From contig JAOZPK010000008.1 of assembly GCA_029932755.1 (NCBI GenBank), positions 1-29,785 of the forward strand: DNA of 29,785 nucleotides. The letters are read 5' to 3'. The notes below the pieces were generated by a model. That model was not told the origin of the DNA. It was given only the letters and a program-made list of their open reading frames with translations, and made no database searches. Positions 24,177-29,785 of the stretch are shown here, in pieces. The translations under genes were made by a program, and so were the position numbers. How positions within the stretch are numbered: position 1 is the stretch's first letter; each line of letters begins with the position of its first letter. The stretch is from Candidatus Cloacimonadota bacterium. Lineage in GTDB: Bacteria; Cloacimonadota; Cloacimonadia; Cloacimonadales; TCS61.

Positions 24177-24236
24177 AAATAATATTAATTTACCAAATTG
24201 ACTTTTATCTAATTCAAAACAAGCTGTTGATTTTGT

Positions 24237-24270
24237 CCCCCTTCATAAGGGGGAATAAAAGGGGGTTTTT
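24237..24270 (+). terminator. G/C hairpin between convergent genes, possible terminator or repeat
   Basis: CCCCCTT (24237-24243) pairs perfectly with AAGGGGG (24247-24253) around a CAT loop. A second GGGGG follows, then TTTTT (24261-24270), so an alternative pairing with the 5' C run ends directly at the T tract and would give a plus-strand terminator. It stands between convergent genes. The sequence also resembles a known type of dispersed G-rich repeat. Confidence 0.5.
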
Positions 24271-24288
24271 AACAACTCAAACAGAATT

Positions 24289-25980
24289 CTAATCAGTATA
24301 CAAATACCGTTTGATCTTTTTAGTTGGAGTTTTCACAAATGGTTCTCGCTGTTCAATTATTCTTTTTATACTAGAGAATGTTGAAACTTGTGAGTTCACA
24401 TTTCTTCTAATATCTTGAAGCAGATTACCAATGAGTTCACGCATTTGTTTCTCGTTTGTTCTTTTAGCTTTATGTTCTTTATCTATCAATTCATAATTCA
24501 GATGGACACGAGCTACTATCTTGCCTTCAGATTCATAAACAATAGATTCTAAAACGTCAGGATGCTGATTTATAACAGATTCTATATCTTCAGGATATAT
24601 GTTCTCACCGCTGGCACCAATAATAACATTTTTTAATCTGCCTTTAATATAAAGATAACCATTCTTTAAGATTCCCAGATCACCGGTCTTAAACCAGCCA
24701 TCATCTGTAAATACTTCTTTTGTACGTTCGGGATCTTTGTAATATTCTTTCATCACGATATCGCCGATAACCTGTATTTCACCTTCACCGGTTTTTGTGT
24801 CTGGATCATAAATGCGTACTTTAATTTTTGATAAAATTGTACCTGTAGAACGATATTTCGTTAAGGTTGGATTACTTCCGGCAATTAATGGAGATGTTTC
24901 TGTAAGTCCATAACCAATTGCGTATGGGAATTTGGAATCTCTTAAGAATCTCTCTACATCAGGAGATAGAAGTGCACCGCCAATACCGTAGAAATGGAGT
25001 TTTCCACCAAAAGATTTATATAGTTTTTTGCCAGCTATATAATGTAATAACTTCCTGGTTGGAGGAAAACTATAAATTGCTTTGGAAAATGGATTTGCTG
25101 TTAAAGTCGGATGAATTTTATTTTTAAATATTTTCTCCATGATCAAAGGAACAGTAAGCATAACTGTCGGTTTGATCTTTTGCAGAGCAGGAAGTAGAAC
25201 ACTTGGGGTTGGAAGCTTTTCCAGATAATAGATAGAAGCTCCTTTCATTATCGGCATGATAAATCCAATTGTACATTCATAGGTATGTGGAAGAGGAAGT
25301 AATGAAACTAATCTGTCGGTTTCAACAATACTCTGAAGGGTAAGAACTTCTATAGCATCAAAGATTAAATTTTTATGAGTAAGAACCACACCTTTTGAAT
25401 TACCTGTAGTCCCTGAAGTATAAAGAATGCAGGCAACATCTTCCTCTTTTACGTCGGATGAACGAAGACCTGTCAGTTTTAAAGCTGAATCTGTCAATTT
25501 AGCAAGTGGACGAGTTGTTTTAGATATTGTGCTTTTCAGCTTGGCAATTGTTGTTTCCGGTGGAATGATCGTAAAATCATCAATGAGAATACGATGCATG
25601 ATTTGATCGCTTTCCAACTCTTCAATTTTTGGGAATTGCTTCCGGGAAATAAAAATTGCCTTACTACCTGAATGCCGGAGTATGTGATGAACTTCATTGT
25701 CACGAAAATCAGGAAGAATGGGAACAACAACTGCCCCAAGGGTTGTTATAGCAAAATAGGTTATACCCCAGTTAGGAGAATTCTCGCTGAGAATAGCAAC
25801 TTTATCACCTTTTCCAATTCCTTCTTCCTGCATGAAAAGTTGAACTTCTTTTACCTGTTCGTAGAAATCATTATATCTAATAGGTTTTCCATCTACCCAG
25901 CTTACACATGGCTTTGTAGCATAGAGAACAGCACTTCGCTCTAATACACATTTTAGGGTAAGTCTTTCAAGTTCTTTCAT
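24289..25980 (-). CDS. Long-chain fatty acid--CoA ligase / AMP-binding enzyme
   Basis: This 563-residue ANL-superfamily enzyme activates a carboxylic acid as acyl-AMP and then transfers it to CoA (or another thiol). The P-loop-like motif is ILYTSGTTGNSKGVVLTH (about 187-203), followed by LPLPHTYECTIGF, YGIGGALL, GYGLTETSPLIAG, and the hinge and C-terminal motifs GWFKTGDLGIL, GRLKNVIIGASGENIYPEDIE and a Lys near the end (TPTKKIKRYL). These fit long-chain acyl-CoA synthetases; chain length is not readable. The start follows AAGGAAG at good spacing. It lies 15 bp after the endonuclease I gene on the same strand, which suggests co-transcription without an obvious functional link. No membrane segment is seen. 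Confidence 0.92.
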   Translation of the reverse strand: MKELERLTLKCVLERSAVLYATKPCVSWVDGKPIRYNDFYEQVKEVQLFMQEEGIGKGDKVAILSENSPNWGITYFAITTLGAVVVPILPDFRDNEVHHILRHSGSKAIFISRKQFPKIEELESDQIMHRILIDDFTIIPPETTIAKLKSTISKTTRPLAKLTDSALKLTGLRSSDVKEEDVACILYTSGTTGNSKGVVLTHKNLIFDAIEVLTLQSIVETDRLVSLLPLPHTYECTIGFIMPIMKGASIYYLEKLPTPSVLLPALQKIKPTVMLTVPLIMEKIFKNKIHPTLTANPFSKAIYSFPPTRKLLHYIAGKKLYKSFGGKLHFYGIGGALLSPDVERFLRDSKFPYAIGYGLTETSPLIAGSNPTLTKYRSTGTILSKIKVRIYDPDTKTGEGEIQVIGDIVMKEYYKDPERTKEVFTDDGWFKTGDLGILKNGYLYIKGRLKNVIIGASGENIYPEDIESVINQHPDVLESIVYESEGKIVARVHLNYELIDKEHKAKRTNEKQMRELIGNLLQDIRRNVNSQVSTFSSIKRIIEQREPFVKTPTKKIKRYLYTD

Positions 25981-25995
25981 ATCACTTCCTTATTT

Positions 25996-27054
25996 TTAAT
26001 AAATCACTAAGCATTTCTTAGTTCCAGCATTTTTACTGTCTATCTTTAAATTTATCATATATATTCCGGATCTTACCTTTCTGTTGTTCATATCAGTTCC
26101 ATCCCAAATGGCTTTATTAATTCCTAATTTTAAATTCCTAATTTCTAATTCCCTTACTATCTGTCCTTTTATGTTATATATCTCAACTTGAACATTTTGG
26201 GAATACTGTGGAAGACTAAAACTTATTTGAGTGCCGGTACTATTCTTTGAAAACGGATTAGGATAATTCGAGAGATTATGGTTATTCTCTGTGAAATATT
26301 CGCTCTGCGTAGAAGTGATCTCCCATATTAAATCTGCAAATTCAGGATGATCAACAAATGGATTTCTGTTTCCCTGCCAGTTATCATATATCCGGTCGTT
26401 ACGAGTCTCTTCAAATTCACTTGGAGGGTCCATTGTATTCCATTCTAAAAGTGCTGAAAGTTTACCATGTTCAGGATTTGGATATGTATTAACTTCATCA
26501 ACCACAACCAGATCAAGCTCTCCATCTTCACCTTCATAACGGGTCGCCATATAAAATATCATTCGTGCAACATCACCCTTAACTTCATCGCGTGGTTCCC
26601 ATGAATTACCATCATAAAAACAGCCGGGGATAGTGGGATAAGGGTTATCACTATAATCAAAGTCCAAATTACCACGATCGCCATTAACTTGAACATCGGT
26701 AGGACGAATGTGGTGAACATCGGTTCCACAAGGCGGATTGTTTCCAAAATCACCATGTGATTTAGCCCAAGTATGTTCACGATTCCAAGTAGGATATCCT
26801 GAATTAGAAACTGACCAACCTGTATAAAGCAAAATCACATTATTTATATTATCCGGGTCTTCATCAGTATCGCGAAGTGCATTCCAAACACCTGTATAAC
26901 TCAATTCGGTGTGACCATCAATAATATCGTTTAAAGCTGATTTTAGTTCATCACCACTCAATCCTTCCGTACCATCATAATAACCAGGTGGGATTTGTGC
27001 GAATAGAAGATAGTTAATAATTAGCAAATTAATAATTAATATAATTTTTTTCAT
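25996..27054 (-). CDS. Secreted endonuclease I with C-terminal sorting domain
   Basis: A signal peptide (residues 1-20, ending LLFAQ) precedes an endonuclease I (EndA/Vvn-type) domain. The catalytic region is NREHTWAKSHG at 91-101 with His94, and DVHHIRPTDVQVNGDRGN at 112-129, a beta-beta-alpha-metal His-Asn motif. It continues with GDVARMIFYMATRY and NWQGNRNPFVDHPE, both family blocks. Such enzymes degrade DNA and RNA outside the cell. From about 262 to the end is an immunoglobulin-like tail: NYPNPFSKNSTGTQISFSLP, VEIYNIKGQIVREL and RSGIYMINL. This is the FlgD-like or type IX-style (TIGR04183-like) C-terminal sorting module. Surface anchoring or release through such a system is inferred. It is upstream of and close to the acyl-CoA synthetase gene. 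Confidence 0.93.
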   Translation of the reverse strand: MKKIILIINLLIINYLLFAQIPPGYYDGTEGLSGDELKSALNDIIDGHTELSYTGVWNALRDTDEDPDNINNVILLYTGWSVSNSGYPTWNREHTWAKSHGDFGNNPPCGTDVHHIRPTDVQVNGDRGNLDFDYSDNPYPTIPGCFYDGNSWEPRDEVKGDVARMIFYMATRYEGEDGELDLVVVDEVNTYPNPEHGKLSALLEWNTMDPPSEFEETRNDRIYDNWQGNRNPFVDHPEFADLIWEITSTQSEYFTENNHNLSNYPNPFSKNSTGTQISFSLPQYSQNVQVEIYNIKGQIVRELEIRNLKLGINKAIWDGTDMNNRKVRSGIYMINLKIDSKNAGTKKCLVIY

Positions 27055-27139
27055 TTTTACCTCATATTTAAAAGTTGAAAAAAAAATTATAGCTCGTTTG
27101 TGTCAAAAGAAAAGGTAAAATATTATAAGTTAACTCGAT

Positions 27140-27420
27140 CCTGATTAATGATCATCATCCTGACGAGTCTTTTACGTTGCTCTCCAAAGGAAGGATAGAT
27201 CATGAAAAAAAATTACTTTAACCTACCCTGACTCTTCGTTAAAAGATCAGCAAAAGGATGACGCAGAAAGAGAATTTTCTACGAAAATTTATGATTCCTC
27301 AGAATGACGGGAAAATTAACTACTCGTTTGTAGATCGGGCTAATACAATCCAAGTTGATAAGTTTTCTTTCAACGGCATCCCATGTTCCTTCTTTCTTGA
27401 GAGAAGGACAGCAGGATGAG
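27140..27420 (+). repeat. Repeat-like, non-coding 372-bp gap between endA and the barrel gene
   Basis: The gap 27055-27426 has no supportable gene. It holds CTCAGAATGAC (27298-27308), identical to one end of the element at 24069-24176, and CATCCTGACGAG (from 27155) with GGATGACGCAG near 27257 as loosely inverted partners. A perfect 7-bp hairpin is AATTTTC-TAC-GAAAATT (27273-27289), and a second is TCCTTCT/AGAAGGA (27387-27393/27402-27408). The minus strand also has a TATAAT at 27091-27086, a possible -10 element for endA, without a good -35. Confidence 0.5.
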
Positions 27421-27426
27421 TTTACT

Positions 27427-28680
27427 TCAATCTCCAAACCTTGGGTTAACAATATTATTATAAATTGATCCAAATGAGTAACTTAAGCCTATCGATAGAA
27501 AGTAAGTATATTGTGTCTGCAATTCTTTTTGTTTTAACAGCAGTTCCTCTGTAGTTACATCTCCGGCCGCTAATGAAAGTTGATCATGAACCCTCGATGT
27601 GTTTCCCCACAGATCTAAAGATAAACCCTTATAAATTCTCCAGGAAACTTCTCCGTATAATGTTAATTTGTTTTTTTCTAAATTTTCTAATATTACATCG
27701 TCAATTATTAGATATTGTGAAGCAACCAGACTAACGCTCATCGATCCCCATGATTGAATGTAATCGATTTCAGTTTTAAATGAATGCTTTAATAGTTTCT
27801 CAGAGAATTTCTCATAAATCGTTAATTCGTTATAATCAACATAATTCGGGTTAAGTTGATATTGAAAACACAATTGTTTTCTATTAGATTCAGAATATGG
27901 AAAAATATTATATTCTATTCCGGGAAATAAACCAACACTAAGATCTACATTGCTATAACTAGAAGTGTAAGCATACGTCCAAAGCCCGTATGAAAGATGA
28001 TCAGTCCAGGCTTTTATCAAATGTGCATTAAAGCTTTTACTGTTTGAAGAGCTTTCATAAACATCATCATCCCATTCAAATTTGCTTTTATTCATACTTC
28101 CATTAAATCGGAATTGAACTTTCAAATCTTCAGTAACTCTATTTGCAGATAACCATCCCCATAAATTCTTAGAATTTGAAGATTCTTCACCATTAAAGAA
28201 GCCACTAAAGCCAATACTAAAAACCCAGTTATTCCACTTATCTTCTATAGATTCCTTTATCTTCTCGGTTGGAAATGTAATCTTCAGTTTGTCTGCCATT
28301 TCTGTACGAGCAAAATAGCGTATGAGACCAAGTTTAAGGATCTGAACACTCTTGAGTCTTTCATCTTCATCTGTATCACCATTTTTCAAAATAAAAGAAA
28401 GTGATTCATCAATGCCACTGAATATATTATCTCCTGTGAAATCAACTGTGAATCTCTTTCCATCACTACCAGTGCGCTGTTTTGTGAAAAGTATGAAAAC
28501 ATCAGCTTCATTTTTATAACGAACATAATTTACATTTGTGATCTGCTCTTTAATGTAATTCAGGTCACCTCGCTTATAATCAATATAAACAGAAAAGTTT
28601 TGATCTTCCGATTTTGTGTCTGCAAATGCAATCGCAATTAGCGACAAAAGTATAAGGCTCAAGATAGTCCTATTATTCAT
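27427..28680 (-). CDS. Outer-membrane beta-barrel protein of an unnamed FCB-type family
   Basis: The signal peptide (about 1-20, ending IAIAFA) is followed by a compact N-terminal domain: VYIDYKRGDLNYIKEQITNV, then YVRYKNEADVFILFTKQRTG. The rest consists of amphipathic strands, and the chain ends SYSFGSIYNNIVNPRFGD. I recognise the combination of this N-terminal block with the SIYNNIVNPRF end from uncharacterised Bacteroidetes/Ignavibacteria proteins, but know of no function. The ADVFILFTKQRTGSDGKRF block looks like a ligand- or nucleic-acid-independent globular domain of unknown role. It starts with ATG at 28680, divergent from trmB across 154 bp, and its 3' side faces the repeat-like gap before endA. 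The family itself is supported; a transport or structural role is only inferred. Confidence 0.75.
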   Translation of the reverse strand: MNNRTILSLILLSLIAIAFADTKSEDQNFSVYIDYKRGDLNYIKEQITNVNYVRYKNEADVFILFTKQRTGSDGKRFTVDFTGDNIFSGIDESLSFILKNGDTDEDERLKSVQILKLGLIRYFARTEMADKLKITFPTEKIKESIEDKWNNWVFSIGFSGFFNGEESSNSKNLWGWLSANRVTEDLKVQFRFNGSMNKSKFEWDDDVYESSSNSKSFNAHLIKAWTDHLSYGLWTYAYTSSYSNVDLSVGLFPGIEYNIFPYSESNRKQLCFQYQLNPNYVDYNELTIYEKFSEKLLKHSFKTEIDYIQSWGSMSVSLVASQYLIIDDVILENLEKNKLTLYGEVSWRIYKGLSLDLWGNTSRVHDQLSLAAGDVTTEELLLKQKELQTQYTYFLSIGLSYSFGSIYNNIVNPRFGD

Positions 28681-28797
28681 ATTTTAAATCCCTTTTTTAA
28701 AAGATATACTAAATGAGCTTGTGATGGGGAAGATGTCAATATAAATGTTATTAACAACGACTTAATAGTAAAAGATTGACTCGGTACACATGTTTTG

Positions 28798-28826
28798 TTG
28801 ACACGAAAACCGCAGCAACTTTTTTA
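28798..28826 (+). promoter_or_regulatory. Weak candidate promoter of trmB, possibly leaderless
   Basis: TTGACA (28798-28803) is perfect; 17 bp later 28821-28826 reads TTTTTA, a poor -10 match. If used, transcription would begin close to the trmB ATG at 28835, consistent with the absence of any ribosome binding site before that ATG. Confidence 0.25.
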
Positions 28827-28834
28827 GCACCAAT

Positions 28835-29464
28835 ATGTTAACAGATAAAGAAGTTTTAGAAGAGAGTAGAAAATATTTCGAGTTGCAGTTCGAAGAAAAT
28901 GAGATTCTGGATTTCCATAAAATATTTGGGAATAAGAATCCGGTTCATATTGAGATAGGAAGCGGAAGAGGAGAGTTTCTCATAAAAGCTGCTCAGCAAA
29001 ATCCGGAAATAAATTTTATTGGAATCGACCTCAAAGAAAAACGGATTAAAACAATATTCCGCAAACTTTATAAAGAGAAACTCAAGAATGTAAGAATTGC
29101 CAAAATATTCCTGAATGAAGAAAGTATAAAATTCCTACCTCCAAACTCAATAGAAAAAATATATTTACAGCATCCCGATCCCTGGCCCAAAAAGAGGCAC
29201 TTTCACCGCAGAGTCATCCAACATAGTTTTATTGATATTATGCATAAAATACTAAAAAAAGGTGGTATTGTTGAAATAGCTACAGATCATGAAGATTATG
29301 CCTTTTGGATAGTCGAACATTTCATAATAAGAAAAGATTTTTTCTCAATTTATAAAAAAGGGTTTACAAAAGAATCGGAAAAAGGACATATTGAAACATA
29401 TTTTGAAAAGAAGAAAAGAGAAGAGGGATTTGATCCGTATTTTATGAAATACCGGAGTATATGA
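28835..29464 (+). CDS. trmB: tRNA (guanine46-N7)-methyltransferase
   Basis: TrmB methylates G46 in the variable loop of tRNAs with SAM. The SAM loop EIGSGRGEFLIKAA and the following FIGIDLKEKRIK are at about 47-75, and the hallmark IYLQHPDPWPKKRHFHRR is in the middle of the chain, then GGIVEIATDHEDYAFW. The length of 209 is at the short end of the family, mainly because the N-terminal tail is brief. No Shine-Dalgarno sequence precedes the ATG (TTTAGCACCAATATG), so the start is supported only by homology and frame. Its stop codon (TGA at 29462-29464) overlaps the next gene's start, so the two are translationally coupled. The gene diverges from the barrel gene across 154 bp. Confidence 0.95.
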   Translation: MLTDKEVLEESRKYFELQFEENEILDFHKIFGNKNPVHIEIGSGRGEFLIKAAQQNPEINFIGIDLKEKRIKTIFRKLYKEKLKNVRIAKIFLNEESIKFLPPNSIEKIYLQHPDPWPKKRHFHRRVIQHSFIDIMHKILKKGGIVEIATDHEDYAFWIVEHFIIRKDFFSIYKKGFTKESEKGHIETYFEKKKREEGFDPYFMKYRSI

Positions 29465-29785
29465 TGGATAAAGAAAGATTTAAAAAACTCTTTAATGAAT
29501 TTGTAGTTCGTTCGAGTGAACATTACAGTGAGTTTGCCTGTAAGAATAAAGAAGCTTATAGATTGAAGCCGGACGATAACTGTTATATCAGAACAGAGTT
29601 TGCCATTGATAGAGACCGTATTTTGCATAGTGGTGCTTACCGAAGGTATCAAGGTAAAACACAGGTTTTCTCTTTTACCAATATGTTCGATGAAGAGACT
29701 TCCAATAGAAGCCTGCACACGACTTATGTATCTCAAATTTCCAGAACAATAGCAAATATGCTAGGCTTAAATTTGGAACTTGTAG
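29464..29785 (+). CDS. dGTPase-like HD-domain deoxynucleotide triphosphohydrolase (N-terminal part)
   Basis: Only the first 107 codons are in the window. The visible protein contains FAIDRDRILHSGAYRRYQGKTQVF and, about ten residues on, SNRSLHTTYVSQISRTIANMLGLN. This matches the N-terminal signature of dGTP triphosphohydrolases (DRDR-I-x-HS...RRLQ-x-KTQV, then RLTHS-x-EVAQI), with the first HD-site His in SLHTTYV. Family enzymes release tripolyphosphate from dNTPs. Two ATGs are possible, 29461 and 29464. I chose 29464 because GGAG (29454-29457) is then six bases away and the start overlaps the trmB stop by one base (TGATG). The catalytic HD pair and the rest of the enzyme lie outside the window. 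Confidence 0.85.
   Translation, partial: MDKERFKKLFNEFVVRSSEHYSEFACKNKEAYRLKPDDNCYIRTEFAIDRDRILHSGAYRRYQGKTQVFSFTNMFDEETSNRSLHTTYVSQISRTIANMLGLNLELV

Noticed and set aside
27279..27473. 64-codon minus-strand frame ending in the repeat gap
   Set aside because: It overlaps the barrel gene end and its readable part comes from the repeat-like sequence; no gene evidence.
29350..29736. 128-codon minus-strand open frame at the right edge
   Set aside because: It is antisense to the trmB end and the dGTPase start, both with recognisable motifs.

Overview
The window is an AT-rich, densely coded bacterial stretch with 26 protein genes (two cut by the window edges), two tRNA genes and four intergenic islands of repeat-like DNA. 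The organism looks like a Gram-negative anaerobe of the FCB side of the bacterial tree, possibly Cloacimonadota-like. This is inferred from low GC, several outer-membrane beta-barrels with C-terminal aromatic residues, a secreted nuclease with a YPNPF-type C-terminal sorting domain, and intergenic sequences of the kind often dispersed in such genomes. No marker gene here fixes the taxon. There is no prophage, transposase, CRISPR array or rRNA.

Layout. (A) 1-7400, minus strand: seven genes with gaps of 16 bp or less, or overlaps, probably one operon. In transcription order they are a REC-PAS-Cys protein, a MATE transporter, an MmcQ/YjbR protein, a membrane GGDEF diguanylate cyclase, a PAS-HD-GYP phosphodiesterase, a zinc-ribbon/DUF2007 protein and an oligopeptidase B-like lipoprotein (cut at the left edge). 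The operon encodes both a maker and a breaker of cyclic di-GMP. (B) 7539-10894, plus: a stand-alone GcvT-like protein, tRNA-Asp(GTC) with an intrinsic terminator, then hslO (Hsp33) and rsmA. (C) 11064-13172, minus: a pseudopilin-like protein and a CehA-type PHP metallohydrolase whose last codons lie in a tandem repeat. (D) 13394-19080, plus: an HhH/beta-barrel protein, a FadL/PorV-like barrel and a 5'-nucleotidase, apparently one operon for the cell envelope. (E) 19255-22001, plus: a HEAT-repeat protein, a YbbR-domain protein and tsaD. (F) 22311-24035, plus: tRNA-Thr(CGT), a PP-loop tRNA-thiolase-like protein and an MBL-fold hydrolase, with no terminator between them. (G) 24289-28680, minus: acyl-CoA synthetase, secreted endonuclease I with a sorting domain, and a beta-barrel protein. 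(H) 28835-29785, plus: trmB overlapping the start of a dGTPase-like gene.

The window contains no obviously new defence or mobile system. The most interesting themes are the cyclic di-GMP operon with an output-less REC-PAS-Cys regulator; a possible extracellular nucleic-acid utilisation set (HhH-barrel, FadL-like barrel, 5'-nucleotidase, secreted endonuclease I, nearby pseudopilin), which is inference only; the tRNA-Thr/PP-loop co-transcript; and the repeat islands with inverted ends, one of which runs into a coding region.
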